A DNA stretch of 56,644 bases from Gammaproteobacteria bacterium (GTDB taxonomy: Bacteria; Pseudomonadota; Gammaproteobacteria; Steroidobacterales; JABDKV01), in NCBI GenBank assembly GCA_013003425.1, contig JABDJB010000046.1, positions 1 through 56,644 on the forward strand, written 5' to 3'. Each line of letters opens with the position of its first letter. Positions within the stretch are counted from its first letter, which is position 1. Below are positions 17,456 through 27,690 of this stretch, piece after piece. A program made the translations under genes and the position numbers. The notes under the pieces are model-generated. The model was not told the DNA's origin. It ran no database searches and saw only the letters and a list, made by a program, of their open reading frames with translations.

Positions 17456-17928
17456 GCAGGATTCCACTGACATCCGGTGGCGCCGATGCGCTGCGCGCCG
17501 AACTTTCCCGGCTGAAAAAAGAAGAGCGCCCGAAAATTATCCAGGCGATCGCCGTTGCCCGCGAACATGGCGATCTGAAGGAAAACGCCGAGTACCATGC
17601 GGCGCGTGAGCAGCAGAGTTTTATGGAAGGGCGCATCAAGGAGCTGGAGTGGGTCTTGTCCAATGCGCAGGTTATTGACGTAGCTACGCTCGACCCGGGT
17701 TCGCGGGTGGTATTTGGTGCCACGATAGATCTGCTGGAAATCGAAGCGAACGAGCAGGTGACCTACCAGATAGTCGGCGAGGAGGAAGCCGACATCAACC
17801 TGGGCCTCATTTCAGTCACCTCGCCAATCGCGCGGGCACTGATCGGGCGCGAGCAAGGTGACGAAGTCGAAGTTGCTGCGCCCGGTGGCAAGCGGCTGTA
17901 CGAAATAGTCGAGGTGCGTTACGTCTGA
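17452..17928 (+). CDS. greA: Transcript cleavage factor GreA
   Basis: GreA enters the RNA polymerase secondary channel and triggers transcript cleavage to rescue backtracked complexes. The 158-residue product has the N-terminal coiled coil ([18 protein letters not shown], then [18 protein letters not shown], whose acidic tip residues are conserved) and the C-terminal globular domain ending in [20 protein letters not shown]. The ATG overlaps the carB stop by four bases. The 3' end overlaps convergent yhbY by 10 bp. Confidence 0.97.
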   Translation: MSRIPLTSGGADALRAELSRLKKEERPKIIQAIAVAREHGDLKENAEYHAAREQQSFMEGRIKELEWVLSNAQVIDVATLDPGSRVVFGATIDLLEIEANEQVTYQIVGEEEADINLGLISVTSPIARALIGREQGDEVEVAAPGGKRLYEIVEVRYV

Positions 17929-18191
17929 GGCGGGCGCTTGCGATACAGCAGCGCGGTGTTGCCGACCCGCTGGATCAGGATGGCTGCGTTGTCATTGCAG
18001 ATCCTGCCGATAACATCGTCCCGTTCAACCCGATCACCGACGCGCACTTTCACCTTTATCAGCTCATGAGCATCCAGCGCCAGGTCAATTTCAGCGTTTA
18101 CCGCGGGTGTCAGTCCGGCAGCGCCGATGATGACAACTGCCCTGAGCTTGTGTCCGAGGCCGCGCAGTCGTTTCTTTTCCTGTTCTTTCAT
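17919..18191 (-). CDS. yhbY: CRS1/YhbY family RNA-binding protein
   Basis: YhbY is a small RNA-binding protein associated with pre-50S ribosomes. The 90-residue product has the CRM-domain pattern: basic helix [22 protein letters not shown], then the GxxG-like [25 protein letters not shown], and the terminal [17 protein letters not shown], near-diagnostic. The ATG at 18191 was chosen over an upstream start because it fits the family length. It converges on greA with a 10-bp overlap and diverges from rlmE with only 19 bp between the start codons. Confidence 0.93.
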   Translation of the reverse strand: MKEQEKKRLRGLGHKLRAVVIIGAAGLTPAVNAEIDLALDAHELIKVKVRVGDRVERDDVIGRICNDNAAILIQRVGNTALLYRKRPPQT

Positions 18192-18210
18192 AACCCCGAT
18201 TGTGTGCACC

Positions 18211-18828
18211 ATGAAGCGCCGTAGCAAGAGCCGGCATTGGCGCAGCGCGCAGGAGAAGGACCCGTGGGTGCGCCGGGCACGCACCGAGGGCTGGCGTTCG
18301 CGCGCTGTTTACAAGCTCAGCGAACTCGATGAGCGGCAGCACCTGCTGCGGCCCGGCATGACGGTGGTCGACCTGGGTGCGGCGCCGGGTGGCTGGAGTC
18401 AGTATGCTGCGCACCGGCTGAAGGGCAAGGGACGCATCGTCGCGGTCGACCTGCTGCCGATGGATCCGTTACCAGAAGTTACATTTATACAGGGCGATTT
18501 CCACGATGCCGCAGTCCTGGAGCAGTTGATGGTTGCACTGGATGGCAAGGCAGACCTTGTTATGTCCGATATGGCCCCCAATATCAGCGGGGTGAGGGTG
18601 GTCGATCAGCCGCGATCCATGGCACTGGCGGAGCTTGCCAGGGATCTTGCATTCGATGTGCTGGGGCGTGGCGGTTCGCTGGTAGTGAAGCTGTTTCATG
18701 GTGCCGGTTTTGACGACTACGTGCGTGAGATCCGGCGCGCATTCAAGTCGGTTGCAGTGCGTAAACCTGCCGCCTCGCGGCCTGCCAGCCGTGAGACGTA
18801 CCTTGTGGCGAGAAACTATAAGGTGTAG
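18211..18828 (+). CDS. rlmE: 23S rRNA 2'-O-methyltransferase RlmE (FtsJ/RrmJ)
   Basis: RlmE methylates the 2'-OH of U2552 in the 23S A loop, a late, heat-linked step in 50S assembly. The 205-residue product has RAVYKLSELDE with catalytic Lys35, the SAM-binding VVDLGAAPGGWSQ (53-64), Asp120 in MSDMAPN, Lys160 in GGSLVVKLF, and Glu195 in SRETYLVA, completing the K-D-K-E tetrad. ftsH follows after 54 bp, as in other proteobacteria. Any promoter must overlap yhbY because only 19 bp separate the two genes. Confidence 0.97.
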   Translation: MKRRSKSRHWRSAQEKDPWVRRARTEGWRSRAVYKLSELDERQHLLRPGMTVVDLGAAPGGWSQYAAHRLKGKGRIVAVDLLPMDPLPEVTFIQGDFHDAAVLEQLMVALDGKADLVMSDMAPNISGVRVVDQPRSMALAELARDLAFDVLGRGGSLVVKLFHGAGFDDYVREIRRAFKSVAVRKPAASRPASRETYLVARNYKV

Positions 18829-18882
18829 TAGTGTCTAACCAAGTGCGTCAAGGACTTACGTGCACACTTCGGAGTACCAATT

Positions 18883-20796
18883 TTGAGCGATCTTGCAAAA
18901 AACATCATTCTCTGGGTAGTCATCGCCGTCGTGCTGGTGTCGGTGTTCCAGAGCTTTGGTCCGGCCGCCGAGCGGATGAAGGCCATCACCTACTCAGAGT
19001 TTCTGGATGAGCTGTCGGCTAATGGCATCCAGGAAGTGCTTATTGACGACGAAACCATCACCGGCCAGCTTCGCTCAGGCCAGAGTTTTGTTACTTACAG
19101 TCCCGAAACCGATAACAAGGCGCTGATCGGCGACCTGCACGAGCAGGGCGTCAGTTTCGCCGCCAAGGAGCCGGAGCGGCAGACCTGGCTGATGCAGCTG
19201 TTTATATCGTCGTTCCCGATCCTGCTGCTGATCGGCGTATGGGTCTATTTCATGCGCCAGATGCAGGGCGGCGCGGGCGGTCGCGGTGCGATGTCGTTTG
19301 GCAAGAGCAAGGCGCGGTTGCTTGGTGAAGACCAGGTTAACGTCAATTTCACTGATGTTGCCGGCGTGGAAGAGGCCAAGGAAGAAGTAAGCGAGATCGT
19401 CGAGTTTCTTAAAGACCCCAGTAAGTTCCAGCGCCTCGGCGGCAAGATACCGCGTGGCGTGCTGATGGTGGGTCAGCCGGGCACCGGCAAGACTTTGCTG
19501 GCGCGTGCAATTGCCGGCGAAGCGCGAGTGCCGTTTTTCACTATTTCGGGTTCTGATTTTGTCGAGATGTTTGTCGGCGTCGGCGCTTCACGTGTGCGTG
19601 ACATGTTCGACCAGGCAAAGAAACATGCACCATGCATCATTTTCATCGATGAAATCGACGCCGTCGGCCGTCATCGCGGCGCCGGCCTTGGTGGTGGCCA
19701 CGACGAACGCGAACAGACACTGAACCAGCTGCTGGTGGAAATGGATGGCTTTGAAGGTAACGAAGGCGTAATCGTTATCGCCGCCACAAACCGCCCCGAC
19801 GTGCTGGACCCGGCGCTGCTGCGCCCGGGACGTTTCGATCGGCAGGTGGTCGTGCCGCTGCCGGACGTGCGTGGTCGTGAACAGATTCTGAAAGTACACA
19901 TGCGCAAGGTGCCGCTGTCCGACGATGTGCGGCCTTCCATCATTGCCCGTGGCACGCCTGGTTTTTCCGGTGCTGATCTTGCCAACCTTGTTAATGAAGC
20001 GGCGCTGTTTGCCGCGCGTGCCAACAAGCGCACCGTGACGATGGAAGAGTTCGAGAAGGCGAAGGACAAGATCATGATGGGTGCCGAGCGGCGCTCCATG
20101 GTGATGAGTGAAGATGAGAAAAAACTCACCGCATACCATGAAGCCGGACACGCAATTGTCGGGCTCAACGTGCCCGAGCACGATCCGGTATACAAGGTAA
20201 CCATCATTCCCCGCGGGCGTGCGCTTGGCGTCACGATGTTCCTGCCGGAGGAAGATCGTTACAGCTACAGCAAACGACGCCTCGAGAGCCAGATTTCCAG
20301 CCTGTTCGGCGGTCGCATTGCAGAAGAGCTGATATTTGGTGCCGATGCCGTCACCACCGGTGCTTCGAACGATATCGAGCGCGCCACAGAGATTGCCCGC
20401 AACATGGTGACCAAGTGGGGTTTGTCCGACAAGCTCGGACCGCTGACGTACAGCGAAGAGGATGGTGAAGTGTTCCTCGGTCGTTCGGTCACGCAGCACA
20501 AGCATGTATCGGACGTGACGGCGCATACTATCGACGAGGAAATACGCTCGCTGATTAACGCGAACTATGAGCGTGCCGAGCGCATCCTCAACGAGAATAC
20601 GGACAAGCTCCACCTGATGGCCAAGGGTCTGATCAAGTTCGAGACCATCGACGAAGAGCAGATCAAGGACATCATGGCCGGGCGGGAGCCACGGCCGCCC
20701 GAGGGCTGGGATGAGCCGGGCGCGCCACCACCGCCAGTCGAGTCCGGGCTGGGTGAACCGGACAATCCCATTGGCGGGCCTGCATCACAGCACTGA
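18883..20796 (+). CDS. ftsH: ATP-dependent zinc metalloprotease FtsH
   Basis: FtsH is a membrane-anchored AAA+ protease degrading misfolded membrane proteins and short-lived regulators. The 637-residue product has two membrane segments (about 7-23 and 106-123) bracketing a periplasmic domain, Walker A GQPGTGKT (197-204), Walker B IIFIDEID (252-259), the SRH region with PGRFDRQV, and the zinc site HEAGH (419-423). Walker A has Gln where most FtsH have Pro at its second position, which lies outside the nucleotide contacts. The start is TTG with GGAG upstream. The proline-rich C-terminal tail is probably disordered. Confidence 0.98.
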   Translation: MSDLAKNIILWVVIAVVLVSVFQSFGPAAERMKAITYSEFLDELSANGIQEVLIDDETITGQLRSGQSFVTYSPETDNKALIGDLHEQGVSFAAKEPERQTWLMQLFISSFPILLLIGVWVYFMRQMQGGAGGRGAMSFGKSKARLLGEDQVNVNFTDVAGVEEAKEEVSEIVEFLKDPSKFQRLGGKIPRGVLMVGQPGTGKTLLARAIAGEARVPFFTISGSDFVEMFVGVGASRVRDMFDQAKKHAPCIIFIDEIDAVGRHRGAGLGGGHDEREQTLNQLLVEMDGFEGNEGVIVIAATNRPDVLDPALLRPGRFDRQVVVPLPDVRGREQILKVHMRKVPLSDDVRPSIIARGTPGFSGADLANLVNEAALFAARANKRTVTMEEFEKAKDKIMMGAERRSMVMSEDEKKLTAYHEAGHAIVGLNVPEHDPVYKVTIIPRGRALGVTMFLPEEDRYSYSKRRLESQISSLFGGRIAEELIFGADAVTTGASNDIERATEIARNMVTKWGLSDKLGPLTYSEEDGEVFLGRSVTQHKHVSDVTAHTIDEEIRSLINANYERAERILNENTDKLHLMAKGLIKFETIDEEQIKDIMAGREPRPPEGWDEPGAPPPPVESGLGEPDNPIGGPASQH

Positions 20797-20812
20797 CGCG
20801 CGTACTTCCGGC

Positions 20813-21643
20813 GTGAAGCTACTGATGCGTAACCAGGTGCTCGGCCTGGAAGAACCGGTTGTCATGGGCGTGCTGAATGTCACGCCCGATTCGTTTTCCG
20901 ACGGTGGCCGTTTCGACCGGCTCGACACCGCCGTGACGCACGCGGTCGCGATGCGTGAGCAGGGCGCGGTAATTATCGACATCGGCGGCGAGTCAACCCG
21001 GCCTGGTGCCGACGCCGTGCCGGCCGACGAGGAAATTTCACGCGTTATCCCCGTGGTGAAGCAATTGCTGCAGGCTGCACCGGGACTGGTCTCGGTCGAC
21101 ACCAGCAAGGCGCCGGTCATGCGTGCGGCCATTACAGCCGGCGCGCACATGATCAATGACGTCGCGGCCCTGCGCGGGACGGATGCATTGCAGGTTTGTG
21201 CCGACAGCGACGTCGCCGTCTGCCTGATGCATATGAAAGGCACGCCACGCACCATGCAGCAGGCGCCTGCTTACGATGATGTAGTGACGGAAGTACGCGA
21301 TTTTCTCGGCCAGCGTATCGAGGCATGCCGAGCGGCGGGCATCGCGCGCGAACGCATCGTGGTGGACCCGGGTTTCGGCTTTGGCAAGGCTCTTGAACAT
21401 AATCTCGCCCTGTTGCGCGGCCTGTCACAGCTGTGCGAGCTGGGTCAGCCGGTGCTGGCCGGGCTGTCACGCAAGTCGATGCTGGGTCAGCTGCTGGATC
21501 GGGCCGTCGACGAGCGTCTGGCCGGAAGCCTGGCACTGGCAACATTGGCCGTATCCGGCGGGGCCAGTATTATTCGTGCACACGATGTCGCCGCGACAGC
21601 CGATGCAGTGAAAGTTGCTGCTGCCGTCGCCGGCGCACGATAA
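20813..21643 (+). CDS. folP: Dihydropteroate synthase
   Basis: FolP condenses p-aminobenzoate with hydroxymethyl-dihydropterin pyrophosphate in folate synthesis and is the sulfonamide target. The 276-residue product shows VMGVLNVTPDSFSDGG near the N-terminus, DIGGESTRPGAD, VDTSKAPVMRAA, MHMKGTPRTMQ, and DPGFGFGKALEHNL, covering all pterin and pABA loops. I chose the GTG at 20813 (MKLLMRNQVLGL) because it fits the family N-terminus; an ATG at 20825 is the alternative. It lies 16 bp after ftsH and 17 bp before glmM. Confidence 0.96.
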   Translation: MKLLMRNQVLGLEEPVVMGVLNVTPDSFSDGGRFDRLDTAVTHAVAMREQGAVIIDIGGESTRPGADAVPADEEISRVIPVVKQLLQAAPGLVSVDTSKAPVMRAAITAGAHMINDVAALRGTDALQVCADSDVAVCLMHMKGTPRTMQQAPAYDDVVTEVRDFLGQRIEACRAAGIARERIVVDPGFGFGKALEHNLALLRGLSQLCELGQPVLAGLSRKSMLGQLLDRAVDERLAGSLALATLAVSGGASIIRAHDVAATADAVKVAAAVAGAR

Positions 21644-21660
21644 CCAGATCGGAGTAACAG

Positions 21661-23001
21661 ATGGGGCAGGTATTTGGCACCGACGGGGTGCGCGGCACGG
21701 TCGGCGTAAGCCCGATGACTCTGGAGTTCGCTGTGCGCCTGGCCAGTGCCGCCGGGCGCGTGCTGGCGCCAAATGGTGGCAGCGTCGCGGTTGGCAAAGA
21801 CACCAGGATTTCCGGGTACATGTTTGAATCAGCCCTGGAGGCCGGATTTGTTGCCGCCGGCGTCGATGTAAAGCTGCTGCAGGTGATGCCGACGCCCGGC
21901 ATTGCGTACCTGACCCGAATGCTCGGTGCTGATTTTGGTGTTGTCATCAGTGCCTCGCACAATCGCTTCGATGATAACGGCATCAAGTTTTTCGATCGTG
22001 AAGGGCGCAAGCTCGACGACGACGTCGAGCGTCAGATCGAAGCGCTGCTGGATGACACCCCGGTGACGCAGGAATCATCGCGACTCGGGCGGGCCGAGCG
22101 CCGCTACGATGCGGTTGATGCGTACGTCAACTTCTGCAGGCAGTCCACACCCGAACGGCTTGACCTGTCCGGCATGCGCGTGGTGGTCGATGGCGCCAAC
22201 GGTGCAACCTACAAGATCGCCCCACGGGTTTTTGCCGATCTTGGCGCCGATGTTGTAACGATCGCGTGTTCCCCCAACGGCAAGAACATAAACGACGGCT
22301 GCGGCTCAACGGCGCCCGGCATGCTGCAAAGCACTGTTACCGCGCTGGAGGCCGACCTCGGCATTGCTTTTGACGGGGATGGCGATCGCCTGGTTATGGT
22401 CGACCATACCGGGCAGGTAATTGACGGTGACCAGCTGTTGTATGCAATAACGATGTCGCGGCGTGACGCCGGTCAGCTGCAGGGTCCGGTGGTCGGGACC
22501 GTCATGTCCAATCTCGGCCTGGAGCAGGCCATCAGGGGAATGGGGATCGAGTTTCATCGCGCAGCCGTGGGTGATCGCAACGTGCTGGCGACCTTACGCG
22601 AGACAGGCGGGGTACTTGGGGGCGAGACCTCGGGCCATATCATGTGTCTCGATCGCACAACTACCGGCGACGGTATCGTTGCGGCAATTCAGGTCCTGGA
22701 GGCTGTCCGGCGTACCCGCCTGCCGCTGGCGGAGCTGGTTGCCCCGATGCGCCGGTTCCCGCAACGCATGATCAATGTGCGGGTTGAGCGCCGTTTTCCG
22801 GTCGATCAGTCGCAGGTCGTCCAGGACGCGGTGGCAGCAACCGAGCAGGCTCTGGGGGACAATGGCCGGGTGGTTTTGCGGGCTTCGGGCACCGAGCCGG
22901 TCATCCGCGTGATGGTGGAGGGCCAGAATGATTCGATTGTCAGCAACTATGCCGAGGAGCTTGCCACCGTGGTGAGGAATGCGGCAGCGGCAGAGGCCTG
23001 A
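21661..23001 (+). CDS. glmM: Phosphoglucosamine mutase
   Basis: GlmM converts glucosamine-6-phosphate to glucosamine-1-phosphate for UDP-GlcNAc, feeding peptidoglycan and LPS synthesis. The 446-residue product has the phosphoserine loop ISASHN with Ser99, the metal-binding FDGDGDR segment, the sugar-binding GGETSGHI segment, and the C-terminal phosphate-binding RASGTEPVIRVMVEG. All four domains of the alpha-D-phosphohexomutase family are present. It sits directly after folP. Confidence 0.98.
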   Translation: MGQVFGTDGVRGTVGVSPMTLEFAVRLASAAGRVLAPNGGSVAVGKDTRISGYMFESALEAGFVAAGVDVKLLQVMPTPGIAYLTRMLGADFGVVISASHNRFDDNGIKFFDREGRKLDDDVERQIEALLDDTPVTQESSRLGRAERRYDAVDAYVNFCRQSTPERLDLSGMRVVVDGANGATYKIAPRVFADLGADVVTIACSPNGKNINDGCGSTAPGMLQSTVTALEADLGIAFDGDGDRLVMVDHTGQVIDGDQLLYAITMSRRDAGQLQGPVVGTVMSNLGLEQAIRGMGIEFHRAAVGDRNVLATLRETGGVLGGETSGHIMCLDRTTTGDGIVAAIQVLEAVRRTRLPLAELVAPMRRFPQRMINVRVERRFPVDQSQVVQDAVAATEQALGDNGRVVLRASGTEPVIRVMVEGQNDSIVSNYAEELATVVRNAAAAEA

Positions 23002-23057
23002 CGCCCCGGCTGTTAAGTGATAACCTCTCGCGTTTATTTTGTTCCGGTGCCTCACTC

Positions 23058-23819
23058 ATGAGAAAACCGCTGGTTGCAGCAAATTGGAAAATGCATGGTT
23101 CGCGGGAGATGACCCGCGAGCTGATCGGCGCCGTGCGCGATGGCCTGGGCAGCTCGTGGAACGTCGACGTGCTGATCTGCCCACCCTATGTCTACCTTGA
23201 CGAGGCTTCGCGCCAGCTGGACGGATCGGGTATAGCCCTGGGTGCGCAGCACCTCAATCCAAATCCGGCCGGCGCCCACACCGGCGAGGTATCAGCATCC
23301 ATGCTGGCCGACCTGGGCTGCAGTCATGTCATCGTCGGTCATTCGGAGCGGCGTGCCATGTATGGTGACGACGATGCGGTTGTGGCAGCAAATTTCTGTG
23401 CCGCCCAGGATGCCAGTCTGACGCCGGTGCTTTGTGTCGGAGAGTCGCTGGAGGAACGCGATGCGGGTATCACCAACAAGGTGGTATGCGAGCAGGTGCA
23501 GGCCGTGATCGACGCGGCCGGGATTGGCGCCTTTGCCGGTGCGGTGCTGGCCTACGAGCCGGTCTGGGCAATAGGAACCGGGCGGACCGCCACCCCCGAG
23601 CAGGCCCAGGACGTTCATCGGATATTGCGGGAGCTGCTTGCCGCAGAGGATGATAAAATAGCGGGCGAACTGCAGATTCTGTACGGCGGAAGCGTCAAGG
23701 GCGACAATGCCCGGGCGCTGTTTGGCATGCCCGATATCGATGGTGGACTCATCGGCGGGGCGTCCCTTAAGGCAGAAGAATTTCTGGCGATTTGTGAGGC
23801 GGCCGGCACACCGGTCTGA
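23058..23819 (+). CDS. tpiA: Triosephosphate isomerase
   Basis: TpiA interconverts dihydroxyacetone phosphate and glyceraldehyde-3-phosphate in glycolysis and gluconeogenesis. The 253-residue product carries Lys11 in AANWKMHG, His95 in VGHSERR, Glu167 in [11 protein letters not shown], and the phosphate-binding [11 protein letters not shown], so the active site is complete. It is placed between glmM and secG and probably co-transcribed with secG, which starts 5 bp later. Confidence 0.98.
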   Translation: MRKPLVAANWKMHGSREMTRELIGAVRDGLGSSWNVDVLICPPYVYLDEASRQLDGSGIALGAQHLNPNPAGAHTGEVSASMLADLGCSHVIVGHSERRAMYGDDDAVVAANFCAAQDASLTPVLCVGESLEERDAGITNKVVCEQVQAVIDAAGIGAFAGAVLAYEPVWAIGTGRTATPEQAQDVHRILRELLAAEDDKIAGELQILYGGSVKGDNARALFGMPDIDGGLIGGASLKAEEFLAICEAAGTPV

Positions 23820-23824
23820 ATGTA

Positions 23825-24238
23825 ATGATTAATCAAGCCGTATCTATCGGTCACGTACTCCTGTCAGTCGCTCTGATCGCGCTGATTCTGATTCAGCGCG
23901 GCAAGGGTGCCGAGGCCGGCGCCGCATTTGGCGCAGGCGCATCGGGCACGGTGTTTGGTGCCGGCGGTTCGGCGTCTTTCCTGACGCGACTTACCGCGGT
24001 ACTTGCGACCTTGTTCTTCGCTACCAGCATGACGCTGGCTTACATGGCCGGCAAGCAGGCACCGACGAGCGTGCTGGAGCAGGCTGTGGAACAGGCACCG
24101 GTGGAGGGTGCGCCAGATCTGCTGCCGCTGCCGGGTGATCTTCCGGACGGATTGCCGGATCAACTTCCGGAGTTGCCGGAGTTGAGCCTGCCGGTAACAC
24201 CGCCGGTGGAGGACACCGGCACTGAGCCGCCGCAGTAG
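23825..24238 (+). CDS. secG: Protein translocase subunit SecG
   Basis: SecG is a small membrane subunit of the SecYEG translocon. The 137-residue product has two membrane segments (about 5-20 and 52-70) joined by the conserved loop [24 protein letters not shown], of which the GKGAxxGAAFG-like portion is diagnostic. The C-terminal half beyond about residue 75 is a long Leu/Pro/Glu-rich tail ([18 protein letters not shown]), longer than in most SecG and likely disordered. It follows tpiA by 5 bp and precedes tRNA-Leu, the same secG-tRNA-Leu order as in enterobacteria. Confidence 0.93.
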   Translation: MINQAVSIGHVLLSVALIALILIQRGKGAEAGAAFGAGASGTVFGAGGSASFLTRLTAVLATLFFATSMTLAYMAGKQAPTSVLEQAVEQAPVEGAPDLLPLPGDLPDGLPDQLPELPELSLPVTPPVEDTGTEPPQ

Positions 24239-24258
24239 CGGCGCAGAAAATCGCACAT

Positions 24259-24343
24259 GCCGATGTGGTGGAATTGGTAGACACGCTGTCTTGAGGGGGC
24301 AGTGGCGCAAGCCGTGCCGGTTCGAGTCCGGCCATCGGCACCA
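24259..24343 (+). tRNA. tRNA-Leu, anticodon GAG
   Basis: An 85-nt class II tRNA. The acceptor GCCGATG pairs with CATCGGC, followed by ACCA, which is encoded. The anticodon stem CTGTC/GGCAG holds the loop TTGAGGG with anticodon GAG, reading CUC and CUU. A variable arm (TGGCGCAAGCC) and a T-arm with GGTTCGAGTCC complete the cloverleaf. It lies between secG and nuoA. Confidence 0.97.
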
Positions 24344-24386
24344 GAATCGTAGTCGTTTAAATTAGGGTTGGGGATCCTCGGGCAAC

Positions 24387-24758
24387 ATGCTGCAGAACTA
24401 CGTTCCGATCATGATATTCCTGGCCATAGCCGGAGTGCTGGGCTCGGTCCTGCTCCTTCTGGGCTTCCTGTTTGGTCCGCGTCGCCCGGACGCGGAGAAG
24501 CTCTCGCCCTATGAGTGCGGCTTCGAGGCGTTTGAAGATACGCGCATGAAATTTGACGTGCGCTACTACCTGGTCGCGATCCTGTTCATTATCTTCGATC
24601 TCGAGATTGCCTTCCTGTTTCCGTGGGCCGTTGCGCTGGATGACTTTGCCGACAAGGGCACCCAGGTGTTTGTGCTGCTGGCAATGGCGATTTTTATCGC
24701 CGTACTGGTCGTTGGCTTTATATATGAATGGAAAAAAGGGGCGCTAGAGTGGGATTAG
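24387..24758 (+). CDS. nuoA: NADH-quinone oxidoreductase subunit A
   Basis: NuoA is a small membrane subunit of complex I next to the quinone channel. The 123-residue product has three hydrophobic helices and the loop with [27 protein letters not shown], diagnostic for the family including the conserved Cys. It is the first gene of the nuo operon, 43 bp after tRNA-Leu; no separate promoter is clear, so read-through from upstream is possible. Its end overlaps nuoB by 10 bp. Confidence 0.97.
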   Translation: MLQNYVPIMIFLAIAGVLGSVLLLLGFLFGPRRPDAEKLSPYECGFEAFEDTRMKFDVRYYLVAILFIIFDLEIAFLFPWAVALDDFADKGTQVFVLLAMAIFIAVLVVGFIYEWKKGALEWD

Positions 24759-25246
24759 AAGAAACAACCACTGATTCCGCCCCAAATCGCGGGTTCGTCA
24801 CGACCTCGATCGATGCGGTCATGAACTGGGCCCGCACCGGCTCGATGTGGCCCATGACCTTTGGGCTGGCATGTTGTGCGGTAGAGATGATGCAGGCTGG
24901 CGCCTCGCGCTACGACACCGACCGTTTTGGCATTATTTTTCGACCAAGCCCGCGTCAGTCCGACGTGATGATCGTTGCCGGCACGCTGGTCAACAAGATG
25001 GCCCCGGCGCTGCGCAAGGTGTATGACCAGATGCCCGAACCCCGCTGGGTCGTCTCGATGGGCTCCTGTGCCAACGGTGGTGGCTATTACCACTATTCTT
25101 ATGCTGTCGTGCGCGGTTGCGATCGGGTCATACCTGTAGATGTCTATGTGCCGGGTTGCCCGCCCACCGCCGAAGCACTCTTGTATGGCCTGCTGCAGCT
25201 GCAAAAGAAGATACGTCGCACTCACACCATCGCGCGCCAGGCATGA
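24749..25246 (+). CDS. nuoB: NADH-quinone oxidoreductase subunit B
   Basis: NuoB carries cluster N2, the last iron-sulfur centre before quinone. The 165-residue product has the N2 ligands Cys42 and Cys43 ([10 protein letters not shown]), Cys107 (GSCANGGG) and Cys137 (PGCPPT). The GTG at 24749 gives the usual MGLEETT N-terminus and has AGGGG upstream; it lies inside the end of nuoA in another frame. Confidence 0.97.
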   Translation: MGLEETTTDSAPNRGFVTTSIDAVMNWARTGSMWPMTFGLACCAVEMMQAGASRYDTDRFGIIFRPSPRQSDVMIVAGTLVNKMAPALRKVYDQMPEPRWVVSMGSCANGGGYYHYSYAVVRGCDRVIPVDVYVPGCPPTAEALLYGLLQLQKKIRRTHTIARQA

Positions 25247-25947
25247 ACAAGTCGGTCGAGCAACAAACGGCTGACAGTCTGATCAGGCATTGCGGCGATG
25301 CAATCAAGGCCGCTGTAGTCGAGCATGGTGAGCTGACGGCGGAGCTGTACGATTCTGGGCGCCTGCTCGAAGTGGCGCGGACGCTGCGTGACAAGCTTGG
25401 CTTCGAGATGCTGATCGACCTGGTCGGCGTTGATTACCTCGGTTATGGCGAAGTTGAGTGGAAAACAAGCGATGCCACCGAAAGTGGTTTCAGTCGCGCG
25501 GTGCATCGGGCTGCCGACAAGGGGGTAGTCAACGAGCGACGCTTTGCTGTGGTTTACCACCTGCTGTCAATCAGTCGTAACGCACGCATACGTCTGCGTG
25601 CTTACTGCACTGACGGCAGCATGCCAATGATCGACTCGGTGGTGAATGTATGGCCCTCGGCCAACTGGTACGAGCGCGAGGCATTTGACCTGTATGGGAT
25701 CCTCTTCGACGGCCACCCGGATTTGCGCCGCTTGCTCACCGACTATGGCTTTATCGGTCATCCATTTCGCAAGGATTTCCCGCTGATCGGCAACGTCGAG
25801 GTGCGATACGATCCGGAAAAAGGGCGGGTGGTGTACCAGCCGGTTTCCATCGAGCCACGCACGCTGGTGCCGCGCGTAATACGCGACGACAACCGGTATT
25901 CCGGTGAGCTGACGGACCGGCCGACAGGATCAGACACCGATGCGTGA
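25243..25947 (+). CDS. nuoC: NADH-quinone oxidoreductase subunit C
   Basis: NuoC (30-kDa subunit) is a peripheral arm subunit that scaffolds NuoD. The 234-residue product has [11 protein letters not shown], the signature [24 protein letters not shown], and the C-terminal [12 protein letters not shown] overlaps the nuoB stop (ATGA). It is a separate gene, not fused to nuoD as in enterobacteria. Confidence 0.97.
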   Translation: MNKSVEQQTADSLIRHCGDAIKAAVVEHGELTAELYDSGRLLEVARTLRDKLGFEMLIDLVGVDYLGYGEVEWKTSDATESGFSRAVHRAADKGVVNERRFAVVYHLLSISRNARIRLRAYCTDGSMPMIDSVVNVWPSANWYEREAFDLYGILFDGHPDLRRLLTDYGFIGHPFRKDFPLIGNVEVRYDPEKGRVVYQPVSIEPRTLVPRVIRDDNRYSGELTDRPTGSDTDA

Positions 25948-27193
25948 GATTGAAAGCTACACCATGAACTTCGGCCCGCAGCATCCGGCGGCCCATGGCG
26001 TACTGCGCCTGGTGCTCGAAATGGATGGCGAGGTCATTCACAAGGCTGATCCGCACGTCGGTTTGCTGCACCGGGGCACTGAAAAGCTGGCTGAAAGCAA
26101 ACCGTTCAACCAGAGCATCGGCTACATGGACCGGCTCGACTACGTGTCGATGATGTGTAACGAGCATGGCTATGTGCTGGCGATCGAAAAGCTGCTTGGC
26201 ATCGAGGCGCCAAAACGCGCCCAGTACATCCGGGTGATGTTTGACGAGGTCACCAGGATCCTCAATCACCTGATGTGGCTCGGCGCCCATGGCCTGGATA
26301 TCGGCGCCATGACGATGTTCCTGTATTGCTTCCGCGAACGCGAAGACCTGATGGACTGCTATGAAGCCGTGTCGGGCACCCGTATGCATGCGACCTATTA
26401 CCGGCCCGGGGGCGTCTATCGCGACCTGCCGGAGCAGATGCCCAAGTATCAGCCGTCAAAATGGAAAACCCAGAAAGAAGTCGACGAGCTGAACGAAAAA
26501 CGCAGTGGTTCGCTGCTGGATTTTCTCTGGGACTTTACGGAACGTTTTCCAGCCTGCGTGGATGAGTACGAAACGCTGCTTACCGACAACCGTATCTGGA
26601 AACAGCGCACGGTTAACATCGGTGTTGTTACGCCGGAAGAGGCCATGGCGCTCGGGTTTACCGGGCCAATGTTGCGCGGTTCCGGGGTGGCATGGGATTT
26701 GCGCAAGAAGCAGACCTACGAGAGCTACGACGAAGTCGATTTCGACATTCCAGTCGGCACCAATGGTGATTGCTACGACCGTTACCTGGTGCGTATGGTC
26801 GAGATGCGTGAATCAAACCGGATTATTCGGCAGTGTATCGAGTGGCTGCGTGCCAACCCGGGCCCGGTGATGATCGATGACTACAAGATCGTGCCGCCGG
26901 CCCGCGAAGAAATGAAAGACGACATGGAGTCGCTGATTCATCACTTCAAGCTGTTTACCGAGGGTTATTGCGTTCCAGCCGGTGAGGCCTATGCGGCGAT
27001 TGAGCACCCCAAGGGGGAGTTCGGTTGCTACATCATCTCCGACGGTGCAAACAAGCCATTCCGGCTCAAGGTGCGCGCACCCGGGTTCGCGCATATTTCC
27101 GCAATGGACAAGATGGTGCGTGGCCACATGCTGGCAGACGTTGTAGCCGTAATCGGCACCATGGATATCGTGTTCGGCGAGATCGATCGATGA
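25940..27193 (+). CDS. nuoD: NADH-quinone oxidoreductase subunit D
   Basis: NuoD (49-kDa subunit) forms the quinone-binding pocket with NuoB. The 417-residue product begins [27 protein letters not shown], with the conserved quinone-contact His residues, followed by HRGTEKLAE and [16 protein letters not shown], and ends FVFGEIDR-like (DIVFGEIDR). It overlaps nuoC by 8 bp and nuoE by 4 bp. Confidence 0.98.
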   Translation: MREIESYTMNFGPQHPAAHGVLRLVLEMDGEVIHKADPHVGLLHRGTEKLAESKPFNQSIGYMDRLDYVSMMCNEHGYVLAIEKLLGIEAPKRAQYIRVMFDEVTRILNHLMWLGAHGLDIGAMTMFLYCFREREDLMDCYEAVSGTRMHATYYRPGGVYRDLPEQMPKYQPSKWKTQKEVDELNEKRSGSLLDFLWDFTERFPACVDEYETLLTDNRIWKQRTVNIGVVTPEEAMALGFTGPMLRGSGVAWDLRKKQTYESYDEVDFDIPVGTNGDCYDRYLVRMVEMRESNRIIRQCIEWLRANPGPVMIDDYKIVPPAREEMKDDMESLIHHFKLFTEGYCVPAGEAYAAIEHPKGEFGCYIISDGANKPFRLKVRAPGFAHISAMDKMVRGHMLADVVAVIGTMDIVFGEIDR

Positions 27194-27690
27194 GCGGCAA
27201 CCCCAAAAAGACGCGGTTGTCGGAGCATGCCCGCCAGGTCATAGATCACTGGGTGGCGAAGTTCCCGGAGGGCCGCCAGCGCTCTGCCGTGATTGAGGCG
27301 TTGCGCACCGTGCAGCACGAGAATGACGGTTTTCTCACCCCCGAACTGATGGACGCGGTGGCCGAGTATCTCGACCTGACACCCATTCAGGTCTACGAGG
27401 TTGCGACCTTTTATTCGATTTTCGAGACCAACCCTGTCGGGCGTTGCCACATTTCTGTGTGCACCAATATCTCGTGTCATCTGCGCGGCTCTGCGGAAAT
27501 CGTCGAGCACATCGAGAACAAGCTGGGTATCAAGACGGGTGAAAGCACGCCCGACAGGAAGTTCTTCCTGAAACAGGAAGAAGAATGTCTGGCTGCGTGC
27601 AACAACGCGCCAATGATGATGATCGACCATGTCTATTACGAGAATCTCACCCCGGAGAAGGTCGATGAGATCCTGGAGGGGCTGGAGTGA
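27190..27690 (+). CDS. nuoE: NADH-quinone oxidoreductase subunit E
   Basis: NuoE binds the [2Fe-2S] cluster N1a in the NADH-dehydrogenase module. The 166-residue product has the thioredoxin-like domain with cluster ligands Cys91, Cys96 (CTNISC), Cys133 and Cys137 (ECLAAC), and the helix [15 protein letters not shown] overlaps the nuoD stop (ATGA), which fixes the start. Confidence 0.97.
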   Translation: MSGNPKKTRLSEHARQVIDHWVAKFPEGRQRSAVIEALRTVQHENDGFLTPELMDAVAEYLDLTPIQVYEVATFYSIFETNPVGRCHISVCTNISCHLRGSAEIVEHIENKLGIKTGESTPDRKFFLKQEEECLAACNNAPMMMIDHVYYENLTPEKVDEILEGLE

